Under the pieces are notes generated by a model. It had not been told where the DNA came from. It saw nothing but the letters and a program-made list of their open reading frames with translations, and ran no database searches. From positions 14,447,405-14,511,404 of the forward strand of contig NC_092216.1 in NCBI RefSeq assembly GCF_030445035.2: a stretch of DNA of 64,000 bases. The letters are read 5' to 3'. The DNA is from Dasypus novemcinctus. Taxonomy: Eukaryota; Chordata; Mammalia; Cingulata; Dasypodidae. Within the stretch, counting starts at the first letter, position 1; each line of letters begins with the position of its first letter. This document shows, piece after piece, positions 33,651-45,120 of the stretch. The position numbers and the translations under genes are program-made.

Positions 33651-35775
33651 ACTCTATAGATTTGTCATATGACCCATCAATTCCACTGCTGTGTATATAC
33701 CCGTAAGAACTTAAAACAAGGGTACAAACCTATATATGCACACCAATGTTCATAATGGCAATATTCACTAGGCCAAAAGCTGCCATCAACACAAAAGCCC
33801 ATCAACAGATGAATGAATAAACAAAATGTGGTATATACATACAGTGGAATACTACTCAGCTGTAAGAAGGAATACGGTACATACACATGGGATAACGTGG
33901 ATGAATCTTGAGGATATTATGTTGAATGAAGCAACCCAGGATTTGAAGAACAAATACTACATGACCTCTTTGATATGAATTAGGCAAATCAAGCTGTTTC
34001 AGACAGCTAGAGACTGGATGATAGGCTTACAGGAAATTGAAGGGAGAGGAATGTTGGGAGCTGATACCTACATGGGTGAAATCTTTGATAAAGTGGTGGT
34101 AAGTAGTTGTAAAGGAAAGGGATAAGAGGGGGCATAGTGGTACTACATATAGAGCTTTGCAGGCTTGAGGGGCGTAGGTTTGGGTGGATAAGTCAGATGG
34201 CCCAAGGATTTGGGGGAAGGGTTGAGGGAGCAGATGAACATGGGAGATTGTCAGGTATGTCGTTGAAATTATAATGTTGAGAAAACTCTTTAGAAATGTA
34301 ATAAGGAAGGTTTACCTGTTTAAGGTGCATAATGGGGGCATCTGGCACAGGGGCAGGCTTCTAGGGAGTATGTGAGTACTTATTTATTACCAGTGTGTTA
34401 TATCATTGTGTGGAGACTCATATGATGTGCAGGAAATTGTACATCCATCCTTGGGAGGTCAGATGTTCTCAAACAGAGGGAATTATGTCTTTTGAGAGAA
34501 TTGGTAGCTCTCATTGTGGAGTGTCAAGTCCTCAGCATTGTTTCAAGTATCTAGGAATCTTATCCTTCAAGCAGTGAAGCTTGGTTGTCTTTGTGAGCCC
34601 TGAGGGGAGGGGGTAAAAGGAATAGAATAGATGGAAGCAGGGTAACTGGCGGGCAATGGAAGTACTCCACATGATCGTGCAATGATGGATAACAGACAAG
34701 TTGAATTTCACCAAAAATATGTAACAGTGTACAGTCTTAAATATCAACCATAAAGTAAAACAAAATGGAACCATTTTTGGTAGCCTTGTTTCAATATCTG
34801 TACATCAGTTGCAGCAAATGTAACATGAATATGTAAAGAGATCATTGCTGAAGAAGAGGGAAAAGGGTTTGATGTTGGATATATGGGTTTCTCCAATATA
34901 GTATATGTGACTTTATTGTGACCTGAAACTTTTTTAAAGAAAAATTAAAAATAAAAAAAGGATGTGGACAAAGGAAGGAATGAATGAATTTGCCTTGCCA
35001 CTGTACAGGCAGGGCAACACCTATTACAATACTATAGGCAAAATGTCAAAAACAAAGATTTATGATTTTTTCATTTTTTAATAACCCAATTTTTTTTACA
35101 TTTTTTAGTTTTCCTAAATTGATATGTATTCTATTTCTAATCTTTAAGTCTATCATTTCAATTTCATTTTCCTATGAACTGAATTAGGCAATATACTAGG
35201 CTTCATTTTTTAAGATGTTTTGGACCACAGAGGGGTTCAAATATGGCAGGGGAGGAGCCCTGTTGTGGCGTATTACTGATGGGAGACACATGGTTGGGAG
35301 GGAGTTCTCCAGGGTATGAACATAGGTATATAAAAATGTTCAGATATTTGTTGGGTACTTTCACAGTAGTCAGAGTTTCAAACAACAACTGAGGGAGTGC
35401 TGAGTTCCTAGCCAGTGGAGTACTGTCACATTCCCCAAAGGAACAGCAACAATTCCCCAAATGCAGGGGGAAAGACCAATGAATAAGGATGGTCCAAAAA
35501 TGAGACCTTGATACTGATGGCTATGCCTAGGAGCCTGTGTTCCTGAAATATCAACTAGACCTAGAGCTGCAGGTGCTTAAGTGTAACCTCCTGAGAACAT
35601 CCATTTTGCTCATATGTAGCCACACTCTAAGCCACATTCAGCATGTAAATGCATTACATTTTCCCCAGGTCAGACATGACTCCTGGGGATGAACTTCCCT
35701 GGCACCAAGGGATTACTACCAAGCACCAGTGGGTGATGCAACTAGAAAAAGATCTTGACAAAAAGGGACAATGGC

Positions 35776-36055
35776 AGGAGTTGTCCTGGATAGTGCTTCA
35801 CGGACAATTACGGGACACTGTAGATCCCCCCAGGGCCCACTGGATGGAACGTGAGAGAGTCTGGGCTATGATGTGGACCATTGACTATGGGGTGCAGTGA
35901 TGCTCAGAGATGAACTTACCAGGTGCAATGGATGTATCACGATGATGGGAGAGAGTGTTGCTGTGGGGGGAATGGGGGGCGGGGGCGGTGGGGTTGAATG
36001 GGACCTCATATATATTTTTTAATGTAATTAAAAAAATAAATAAATAAATATTAAA
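35776..36055 (+). mobile_element. L1 tail nested in the L1-C 3' UTR
   Basis: It starts near GGAGTTGTCCTGGATAGTGC, follows the last ~270 bp of the L1 3' UTR and ends in AATAAATAAATAAATATTAAAAAAAAA. The host sequence then resumes at AGAGACAAATGAATTTTATG. The flanks AAAAAGGGACAATGG and AAAAAGAGACAAATG suggest a duplication of about 12 bp with changes. Confidence 0.75.
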
Positions 36056-36564
36056 AAAAAAGAGACAAATGAATTTTATGGCTAAAAGACTTCAAAATGA
36101 GTCAGAAGTTCATCTGAGGGGTCACACTATGCAAGTCTCTGCAGGATCCCACAGACAGCCAAAGTAGTACAACCCCAGGTCCTGTGCTCCTGAGGGTTAC
36201 AGAGATACACAGGTTCTACAGTCATGGCAGGTAACTCTGGAGTTCAGTTCCTTGTCAGTGGACCCTACTTTGGAATTTGTGCTCCTGAGTGTGATGCAGT
36301 TGGACTCAGATGTGACCTTTCTAGAGACGTCTCTTTTGTCACTTTTACTGAAGCTGTGGTTGGTGCTGGCATTGGTGTACACCCAGGAGACTTGAATCGC
36401 TGGACTGGCCATGTGCCAGCTGGCCCTGAGTCTCAACAGAGTTGCAACTCCTATGCTCTGGTTCATTGGACTTAGCCAGGTCAGCTAACAGGAAGGTAAA
36501 GACAGTCAACCACCACACCAAGTAACAGAGTTTACAACTGCAAGCAGGAGAATCACATCTATCA

Positions 36565-37135
36565 AAAGGCACTTCTTAGATCATAATGGAATGAAGCCAA
36601 ATGTAACATTTAAAATAATATATAGAAGAAGAAAAAAGGAATCAATAACAGGCCGAGAGCAGGAAAAAACACAAATATATGGAGATTAGACAATACACTC
36701 TTTCACAAACAGTGGGTCATAGAAGAAACTACTAGAGAAATCAGCAAATACATTAAAAAGAATGAAAATGAGACAAGAACATATAAAAATCTATGGAACG
36801 CAATGAAAGCAGTACTGAGAAGGAAACTTAGAGATCTCAATGCTTACATTAAGAAAGAAGAAAGCTATTATCACAAATCAGACTGCACACATTGGAGGAA
36901 TGAGAAATAGCAAACAGATGGAAAGACTAGTAAAGATTAGATCAGAAATAAATGGAATTGTGAACAAGAAAAGGTAATAGGGAGAATGAGGAAAATGAAA
37001 GTGTTTTTTTTTTTTCAAGAAGATCAACAAAATAAAAAAACCATAGAGAGATAAAGAAAAAAGGGAGAAGATTCAAATAAAGAACATCAGAAATAAGGAG
37101 GGGATGGGACATTACTACTGAAATAAGAAAGATCA
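36565..37135 (+). mobile_element. L1 ORF2 fragment (after the endonuclease), plus strand
   Basis: It contains the ORF2 stretch around ATATGGAGATTAGACAATAC and GCAGTACTGAGAAGGAAACT, with many stops. It meets the minus-strand L1-B near 37140, so the two L1 pieces face each other. Confidence 0.7.
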
Positions 37136-37159
37136 TAAGATGATTTGTGATTTCTTTGA

Positions 37160-38083
37160 ATTAATCTCTTTCTTCTTTTTTTAATATAGGTGTTTAGTGC
37201 CATCAGTTCCCCTCTCAGTGCTGGCTTCACTGTATCCCATACATTCTGATAAGATGAGAACTCATTTTCATTTGTCTCAATATAGTTACTAATTTCACTT
37301 ACAATTTCTTGTTTGACCCATTGATTGTTTAGGAATGTATTTTGCCTCCACACATTTGTGAATTTCCTTCTTTCCCATCTTTTTCAGTTTCATTCCACTA
37401 TGATCTGAGAAGGCGCTTTGTATAATTTCAGTCTTTATATATTTAATGAGATCTGCATTGTGTCCTAACATGGTCTCACCTGGAGAAAGATTCATTGGCA
37501 CGTCAGAAGAAGTATAACCTGCTGTGTTTGGATGCAGTGTACTCGACATGTCTGTTAGGTCTAACTCATTTCTCACATTGTTCAAGTTCTCTGTTTCCTT
37601 ATTGATCTTCTGTCTAGTTGCTCTATCTAATGATACGAATGGGGTGTTGAAGACTCCAGTGATTATTGTAGAGATATCTGTTTCTCTTTTCAGTTTTGCC
37701 ATAGTTTGTCTCACGTATTCTGGGACACCCTGGTTAGATGCGTAGATATTTATGATTGTTATATCTCTCCAGTGGATTTCCCTTTTACTAATATATAATG
37801 GCCTTTTGTACATCTTACAACTTTTTTTTGCATTTAAAGTCTGTTTTCTCCAAAATTAGTATAGGTGTTACCTTGCTCTTTTTTTGTTACTTTTGCATGG
37901 GGTATCTTTTTCCACTATTTTCCTTTCAGTTTCTATCCCTGGGTCTAAAGTGAGTCTCCTCAAGCTGCACATGGATGGCTCACAAGTATTTCTCCATTCT
38001 GTCCATCTATAACTTTTGATTGAGGACTTTAATCCATTCATATTCAATGATATTACTGTAAATGCATTATTTACTTCCACCAT
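37160..38083 (-). pseudogene. L1-B ORF2 endonuclease region, inactive
   Basis: The product shows the opening SLNMNGLKSSIK block (near 38050), a NIYASN block (near 37750), TGVFNT (near 37665) and FSDH (near 37410). The catalytic Asp of the usual GDFN motif is Val here, and stops and frameshifts separate the blocks, so the nuclease is dead. Only the SDH triad end is intact. Confidence 0.75.
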
Positions 38084-38841
38084 TTTAGTCTTTGGTTTTC
38101 ATAAGTCATATTATATTTTTGTCAGTCTTTTTACTCTTTTGGTTATCCTTTCTGTTATTCTTTCTTCTATACCCTCCTCCAGGCCTCTCTCTCCTTCCTT
38201 TTTCTTTCAGGCTCTAATACTTCCTTTAATATTCCTGCTAAGGAAGATTATTTTTTAAGAACTATCTTTTGTTTGTTTGTGAATATATTCTATACTCAAC
38301 TTCATGTCTGTAGGACAGTTTTACTGGATAAAAAATTCTTGGCTGACAGTTTTTCTCTTTCAGTATCCTAATTGTATCATACTACTGTCTTCTCATCTCC
38401 ATGGGCACTGAAGAGAAATCCATGATAATTCTCTATTGGGCATCACTTGTGATGGTTTCCTTCTTCTAGCTAATATCAGGATTTTCTTTTTCTCTTTGAC
38501 ATTTGACATTCTGCGTATTATGTGTTTTGAAGTAGGTCTAATTGGATTTATTCTGATTGGGGTACAGTGTGTTTATTGGAAATTGTGCTTTAAAGTTTGG
38601 GAAATTTTCTGCTTTATTTCCTCAAATACTCCTTCTGCCTCTTTCCCTTCTGATTTCCTTCTGGATCTCCTATGGCATGTATTTTATTTTGTTTCATTTT
38701 ATCAACTCACTGAGCCCCTGCTTAATTTTTTCCACTCTTTTCTCTTTTTTTCTTTTCTCTCTTCACTTTCAGCTGTTCAGTCTTGGCTTCACATTTTCTT
38801 TCTTCTATCATTTTGAGCCTGCTGTTGTATGCCTCTAATGT

Positions 38842-39622
38842 GTTTTTTTTTTTTTTTTTGCTCACCAAATTCCTTTTTTTTTATTAATTTTTAATTGATT
38901 TTGTAAAAATATTACATTAATATATATATATATATATATATGGGGTCCCATTCAACCCCACCACTCCCCCCCAGCAACACTCATTCCCATCATCATGACA
39001 CATCCATTGCACTCGGAAAGTACATCTCTGGGCATCTCTGCACCTTATGGTCAATGGTCCACATCATGGCCCATACTCTCCCACATTCCATCCAATGGGC
39101 CCTGCAAGGATTTACAATGTCCTGTGATTGCCCCTGAAGTACCATCCAGGGGAACTCCAAGTCCCAAAGGCGCCTCCACATCTCATCTCTTCCTGCCATT
39201 CCCCATACCCAACAGCCACCATGTCCACTTTTCCCACTCCAATGCCACCTTTTCTTTGTGGGCCTTGGATTATTTGTGTCCGTTGCACCTCTATGTCAGG
39301 AGGAGGCTCACATTCCACATGGATACTGGATGCAATCCTCCTGCTTTCAGTTGTAGGCACTCTAGGCTCCAAAGTGTGGTGATTGTCCTTCTTCAACTCC
39401 ATCTTAGCTGAGTGAGGTGAGTCCAATAAATCAGATTGTAGGAGCTGGAGTCTATTGACGCTCAGGGCCTGGCTATCATATTGTCAGTCCAGAGACTCAA
39501 ATCCCCTAAATATATCTTAAACCCCAACACCAACTACAATTCCAGTAAAGTAGGATGAAAGTCTTATGAGCTCCAAAGAAGGGCCATCTGACATGGCAGT
39601 GAACCCTGTCTGCCATGACCAT
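38842..39622 (-). mobile_element. L1 tail inserted in L1-B
   Basis: It begins with a long T-run (38843-38859) and contains a (TA)n tract at 38920-38941. It then follows the distal L1 3' UTR on the minus strand to about 39622. The flanks CTAATGTGTTTTTT (38835-38848) and CTAATACGTTTTTT (39623-39636) form a 14-bp duplication with two mismatches. Confidence 0.82.
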
Positions 39623-39679
39623 CTAATACGTTTTTTATTTCACCTATTGTGACTTCCATGTCCATGAGTTCTGTTTATT

Positions 39680-40669
39680 TGTGACGGCTTGCTCGGTTGG
39701 TAGAGGTGGGGTCTGGCTGCGGACGAGGGGTCGGTCCAGCTCTGGACGAGGGATCGGTCCTGCTTGGGACAAGGGGTCGGTCCCACCTGGGACGAGGGGT
39801 CGGTCTGGCAGTAGACGAGGGATCGGTCTCACAAGGGGTTGTGCGGTTCGGCTGACGTGGTCGCCCGGCGAAGCCGGCGATGAAGGGGTCGCCCGGAGAA
39901 GCAGGCGACGAAGGGGTCGCCTGGAGAAGCAGGTGACGAAGGGGTCGCCCGGAGAAGCAGGTGATGAACTGGGGACAAGGGAGGCCAGGCCCTTGTCGGG
40001 GGCTCTCAGGACTGGAGGGCGCACGGCAGAAGAACTACCGTGGAGACAAGGTAAACATGCAAGCCCACTTTATTGAGGGAGAGGCAACAGTTTTATAGGG
40101 GCTGGGGAAGGCTGATTGGTTGAAGCCACGCCCTGTTCTGATTGGTTGCCGGCGAAAGGTCAGTGGGCGGTACTGGACGGGGGAGGGGTGGTGGTTAGGG
40201 ATTGGCTGTCGCTGTTGCTGGGGAAGGGGCAAGGTTTAGTGATTGGTGGCTGCTGTTGCTGGGGTGGAGGGCAGACTTGAGTTTCCTGCCCACGCCTGGC
40301 TGTTGCTGCTGTCGGGGGAGGGGAAAAGGGCAGACTGGATTTCTCCGCCCACGCCTGGCTGTTGCTGCTGTCGGGGGAGGGGAGAGGGCAGACTGGATTT
40401 TTCCGCCCATGCCTGCGCAGGGAGAAGGAAGAAGAAGGGTGCCGCCCCACAGGCATCGTGTGGCGCCATCCGGGAGGAGGGGCGGCCGTGGAAGCATGGC
40501 TGCCGAGAAGGGGAGACCCGAGGGCACTCTGCACCCATGCCGAGCTTCCTTCAGGGGTGGCGGTGGGCCCGACCAACCACCCTATTATGGGGGCAGTGGA
40601 ATTAGGCCTACCGCGGCCGCTCCCCTCGCCAGGCCAGCAAACCACACTTCAGCCCGAGGGGTGACCGCA
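39680..40669 (-). repeat. Solo LTR of the ERV-1/ERV-2 family, 990 bp
   Basis: TG...CA ends with a perfect 6-bp duplication TTTATT (39674-39679 and 40670-40675). U3 has two ~60-bp units (40265-40425), then TATA (40090-40097) and AATAAA (40069-40074) on the minus strand. R/U5 carries an expanded 28-bp array. It sits within L1-B ORF1. The interior was lost by recombination between two LTRs. Confidence 0.92.
39879..39962 (-). repeat. 28-bp tandem array in the solo LTR (three units)
   Basis: Units 39879-39906, 39907-39934 and 39935-39962 carry GACGAAGGGGTCGCCCGGAG with almost no change between them. The other LTRs of the family have fewer units. Near-identity suggests recent expansion. Confidence 0.9.
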
Positions 40670-41822
40670 TTTATTTTCTCTTCAGGATTTCAAATTCTTT
40701 GTACCACTCAATGGTTTCTTATTGTCACCTATCTCTTTAGTCATATTGTCTTTCAACTCATTAATTTGATTGGGGAAATTTGTATGCAATTTGTTCATTA
40801 GTTTTCTCAAATCTTGCATCTCTTGGGAATTTGGTATATTCCTTTTTTGGGGCCATGTTCTTCCATTTCTTTAGTATGGCTCCTAATTTTTGCTAATCTC
40901 TAGGTATCTGATTAGGATGTAGTTTAATCAGATACTCACTTTTTTTCTCCTTTGTGGGGATTTAGTGGAGGAAGGCTGTGTGTTACCACTGCTCTTTGAT
41001 TCTTGGTTCAGCTTGGATCATTAGAATTGTCCCTGTTAGTTGCTCAAAATTGGGTTCTGGACCCAGTAATTGGTTGCAGTCCTGCTCCTACAGCTTTGGA
41101 GAAGTACATTATAAAGGCCAGAAAAAGCCTTTCTTACTTATTTTTTATTTTCTTACATGCACTTCCTTGGTCTACCAGTAGATGGTGACCTTGAAACACA
41201 GATGGGATTAGTGTGACCGAGGCTCCTGCCTGGAAGGTAAGAGCTTCATAATACAAACTTTCTCAGAGACAGTTCTCCAGCCTTCTCTGCAGCCCCCTCA
41301 CTTTTCCACGTAGAAAATAATTTCACTCCTCTCTGGGTCCTCAACAATCAGTCCTGGTTAGTAGAGGAGATTGGGAGGGTTGTATATATTTAGCCCCTTG
41401 CTGTCTCGCAAGGCAAACAATGGCATGATCTCACCCAGTCCAGAAGAGCTCATGGGAACACAGCAAACCAAATTTACGGGTTAAATGTTGTCAGCCTTTG
41501 TCTATGCTCCTCTCTCTCTCCTTTTGTGAGGTGGCAGATCCCTGGAGCTCCCTTTGTCTGTAGCCAGAGACCTGATTATTCTAACATGTCTTTAGTGTGG
41601 TGGGGAGGTGGCAGCAGTAACAGCTGATGTTTTCACCTCTCAGTTCTGCTTTCGTGATTCCCTCATTTGTTGCTCTCTCCTCTGGGGGGTGTCCAGCCTT
41701 CACTTGGTATCCTAAACTCTAGAAGATCTTTCTCCTGTCTGTTTCTGCCTGTGTCCTAGCTAGTTTTCTGGAGAAGTGAATCGCATGTCTTTCTAGTCTG
41801 CTGTTTTCCTGGAAGTCCCCTT

Positions 41823-42053
41823 GTGGACCTTTTCAAATCTAGATAATAAGTTATCTGCTTCCAATATAGAACAAAGGGATAGTCATGGGATAAACTTTTT
41901 TGTGAAGGTTTGAAGTTGTGTAAACCCAGAAAATTATATTCTTAAAAAGGATCTATTCCTGTAGGTTTAAGCCTATTTTAATTAGGACCTCTGACTAGGT
42001 TACTTAGCTAAGTTGTGGCCCAGAGTGGTGTCTTACTTCTCTTACTGGAGCCC
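41823..42053 (+). repeat. Left part of an older LTR-like repeat split by the ARL8B retrocopy
   Basis: Phrases such as AACCCAGAAAATTATATTCTT and GGTTACTTAGCTAAGTTGTGG read into CTTACTGGAGCCC. They continue on the other side of the retrocopy at 43660 (CTGGAGTCCTTTATAAGAGA), giving one continuous repeat of an LTR type I recognise from other mammalian genomes but cannot name. Confidence 0.5.
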
Positions 42054-43659
42054 TTTTTTTTTTTTTTTTTTTTTTTTTGAACAAGGTGACATCCTTAACA
42101 GGTTTTATTACATTGGCTGGAATGCTCTAAATTCATGAAAGCTTTTGAGAAAATCTTCAATTCCCAACCCCTTAAAAAAGTGGATGAACAGTGAAAGAAT
42201 TAAAAGAGAGAAGTAACGATCTGGACAGATATAAAACAGCATGCCTTTGTTCCTCCCGTATCCCCAGCTGCAATCTGGTGATGAAGAAATCTCAGAAAGC
42301 ACTTTTAACAATCAGGTAAGATCTCATCATCAAATAAGAACATTGATCTGGTGCCTCTGTTCCCACTTTGCAGACCATGTTTTTTTTTTAATTCCTAAGG
42401 TGTAATTATACATTTCACATGCATTTGTGAGATAAGATAAACACTATGTTTATATCCCACCTGAGTCAGGCTTAAAGGTTTTCTAAATACTGTGAGTGGC
42501 ACTAGAAACTTCATGCTGTCTTAAGTCAGTATCTTTAGTATTAAGCTACTGGACTCTATAATTAAATATCACAGATAGACTTTTACTGACAATCAATATA
42601 AAAATCTGGCCCTGAAAGACCAGAACAGAAATATGCAATTTTCTTGATTTAAGGTGGTCAAAATATGGTTTTTAAAAAGCTCTGCACACTGTTTAAGACA
42701 AGTATGTGCAAGAAGCCTTTTTATGTGTGTGCTGACTTTATCATGAGAACTCTAGCCAGTTCTTTATGAAGGATTAGGAATGCACGTCTTCAGCAGTGCA
42801 CATGAGAAATAAACTCTGAAAAAGGCAATTTCTTAGGTTTAGGAAGGACCGTATTCTGGGAAGTACTTCAGAGGAACGGACAATAATTTTAGGATTATAG
42901 CCAAGAAGGACTGGAAGACTTCAGGAGATTCTTCAGCTTCTTCTAGATTTTGAATGTTGAATTAGCCACTGAAGTGTGATATCTATATTATCCTTTTCTT
43001 TGCAGGAAACTGAATAGCAGCAAATTTCTCTATCCTGAATAGCAGAGAGATTCATTTTTTCAATTAGCTGTTTCTCATCCAAGGCATTAGGAAGATCTCT
43101 CTTGTTTCCAAGTACTAGCACTGGAATTCCTTGTAACTGTGGTTTGTCTAGAAGATTATGTAGCTCATTTCGAGAGGCTTCAATCTTTTCACGATCTGCA
43201 GCATCTATCATATAAACAAGAGCATTGACTGCTCTGCAGTACCGTTCCCACATGCTCCGGAATCGAGGTAGCCCTCCTATGTCCCAGATCTTTATTGTGA
43301 CGTTACCTTTAGTTACTTTCCTCATGTTGAAGCCCACTGTGGGTATCATATCTTCACTGAATGGACCTGACGCGATGACATTGACGAAGGTGGTCTTGCC
43401 CGAGTACTGCAGCCCTACGAGCGTCAGCTCCATCTCCTCTTTCCAGAAGAGCGACCGGAACCAGTCCAGCAGGCGGGAGATGAGCGCCAGCAGGATGGCG
43501 ACCGGGAGAAAGAACAAGCGACGGGCCTGGCGGGCGGCGGCGGCAGCTTCTACACAAGCGGGCCTCGGCCCGGAACCGGAACCGCAACGGCTCCTCGGGA
43601 CCCCGGCCCGGCGCGGCTGGCACTGGCGGGCGGCGGCGGCCGGAGCCAGGAAGCCCAGT
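42054..43659 (-). mobile_element. Full-length processed retrocopy of ARL8B mRNA
   Basis: Minus strand: GC-rich 5' UTR (43659-43494), intron-less coding region, ~850-bp 3' UTR, AATAAA signal (42104-42109 as TTTATT on plus) and a 25-base poly(A) seen as T-run 42054-42078. The flanks CTGGAGCCC (42045-42053) and CTGGAGTCC (43660-43668) form a 9-bp duplication with one change. These are all marks of L1-mediated mRNA retrotransposition. It inserted into an older repeat and brought no promoter that I can see. Confidence 0.92.
42933..43493 (-). pseudogene. ARL8B-like coding region: no stops, Gln75 replaced by Leu, initiator ATG lost
   Basis: ARL8B is a 186-residue Arf-like GTPase on lysosomes that recruits SKIP/kinesin-1 and HOPS. 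Here the frame runs uninterrupted to the normal Ser-Arg-Arg-Ser end and TGA at 42933-42935. The P-loop (GLQYSGKT), NKRD and Ser-Cys-Lys blocks are intact. By eye, replacements relative to human ARL8B are Q44P (43362-43364), Q75L in the switch II GGQ motif (codon CTA, 43269-43271), RG to RA, AIV to ALV and SIS to SVS. The sequence at the start reads ATC-CTG-CTG-GCG, so the ATG is gone. The first in-frame ATG is Met21 (43431-43433), which would skip the N-terminal membrane helix. ARL8B rather than ARL8A, from the N-terminal residues. Probably a young pseudogene; expression is unknown. Confidence 0.9.
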
Positions 43660-43965
43660 CTGGAGTCCTTTATAAGAGAATATAATTCAGAAAGAAAAGA
43701 GAGAAAGTCATGAAAGCAATAAAACCCAGAAGAGAAGGAAGAGACCAGCAGACATGGTGATGTTCCTTTCCATGTGACATGACAGAGGAGTCTGGGATCA
43801 CTGGCAGTCTCTTCAGTATGAAAACATCACCTGATAATGCCTGAATTTGGACATTGTTCTCAGCCTCAAAATTGTAAATGTGTGAGGTAACAAATTCTAT
43901 TGTTAAAAGACACTCCATTTCATGGTATCTGTATTTTGGCAGCTCAGCAGACTAGAACAAATTCC
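43660..43965 (+). repeat. Right part of the older LTR-like repeat
   Basis: It continues 41823-42053 after the retrocopy, with phrases such as ACCCAGAAGAGAAGGAAGAG, GAGACCAGCAGACATGGTGA and an AACAAATTCTATTG end. Orientation plus by comparison with the family as I know it. Confidence 0.5.
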
Positions 43966-45120
43966 CACTCCCGTGCACAGAAATTAGAAGGAAAACAGGT
44001 TATGTGCATGAAACCATTCTGAAACCCTGCTGCAGGGCATACGTCATTAGATTTCAAGGTCTGAAAGTCATCTATGAACCATGATTTGTCCTCTGGTCCT
44101 AATGGAATGGCAGGACCACCCTATTCAGGGGCAGTTTCCCCTTATCAAATACGGGTACTCTCCACAATCCCTGGGGATAGGACTCACCCTATGAAAAAAC
44201 TGGGGTAATGGCCAGACCCTGCCGTCCTGAGAGCACATCCTCCAACCTCTGAGAACACTCTGATGGTAGCAGTCTTCCTTAACACTAGCATGGAAGGTTC
44301 ACCCTCTCCAAGCACCCGGAAATACTCACACACATGAGTAGGCCCGCTCTCTTGGCCTGAAAGACATCTTTGATCCAATCCTCAGATTACATAATACTGC
44401 CTTTGAAATATTTTTTTCTCCATTATGTCCATTTTCTATCCCTTTTAGTCCAGTCTGGCAGAGGTTCCAGGCAGAGCTTTCAAAAAACGTGATGATTTTG
44501 CATGTAGTACACAGGAGCCAAATCATCAGAAAGTAGGACTTTCCACAGATCTTTCCTGGGTAATTGCACCTCCCATATGACTTGCACTGACATAACTGAT
44601 TCTATTTTCAATTAAACCCCACATGGAGCACTTTCTTTGGGGAGTCACTTTCATAAAACCCAGAATTTGCCAACTCATTGGTTTTTGTTTCCTTTGTGTC
44701 CCAGAGTTCAATTCTCGGCTTATCCCTTTCCTCTTTCATTTTACTATAAGCTGCAAGAAGAAACCAGGCTGCACTTTCTAAACGCAACTTGGAAACCTGC
44801 TCAGCTAAATATCCAGGCTCAACAATTTCAGGTCTACCTTCCATTCTACATCAGAATCAGTTTTACAATGTTCTTTGCATTTTAAGACAAGGATTGCCTT
44901 TACTCGGAGTCCAGTAACACATTCATCATTTCTGCCTATGGCCTCATTAGAAGTACTTTTAGTAGTCATTCGTCTACCAACAGTCTCTTCAAAGCAATCT
45001 AGGCTTTTCTATCAAGCGACTCACAACTCTTTCAGCCTCTACCCAATAACCAATTCCAAAGCCATTCCACATTTTTGGTATTTGGACTAGCAGCATCCCA
45101 GTTCTTGTACTAAAATCACT
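43966..45120 (-). mobile_element. Probable class III ERV (MaLR-type) internal fragment, minus strand
   Basis: Read on the minus strand, two open pieces (44844-44608 and 44711-44526) give products with phrases such as SAAWFLLAAYSKMKEERD and ELANSGFYESD, which I associate with MaLR internal sequence. Frames are broken throughout. The family name is from memory and could be wrong; a degraded retroviral gag-like region is the safer reading. Confidence 0.42.

Larger units (their letters stand above)
28393..36562 (+). mobile_element. L1-C: 5'-truncated L1 interrupted by a provirus and two L1 tails
   Basis: It runs as ORF2 from the reverse transcriptase (28393-29605), resumes after the provirus (32904-33330), continues after a nested tail (33650-33990), and ends with the 3' UTR (33990-36562, with another nested tail). 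Splicing out the provirus gives AAAGGAGTTTGTCAAGAAAG, which matches L1-A at 14190-14210. The 3' UTR breaks off at about 36562, before the natural end. Confidence 0.85.
37140..41822 (-). mobile_element. L1-B: minus-strand L1 with 5' end present, 3' part missing
   Basis: Read on the minus strand: 5' UTR from 41822 (GGACTTCCAGGAAAACAGCA) to about 41000, ORF1 region to about 38280 (interrupted by a solo LTR and an L1 tail), then ORF2 start and endonuclease (about 38083-37160). It breaks off shortly after the endonuclease. All reading frames are damaged. Confidence 0.78.

Noticed and set aside
37295-37813. 172-codon minus-strand frame as a host endonuclease gene
   Set aside because: It is the L1-B ORF2 endonuclease with the catalytic Asp replaced and flanked by other L1 parts.
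42933-43517. Intact ARL8B gene starting at 43517
   Set aside because: The upstream extension of the frame begins at TTG in what corresponds to the 5' UTR; there is no ATG before Met21, no introns, and poly(A) plus flanking duplications mark a retrocopy.
43494-43659. CpG-island promoter of a host gene
   Set aside because: The GC-rich block is the copied 5' UTR of ARL8B mRNA and ends at the retrocopy boundary.
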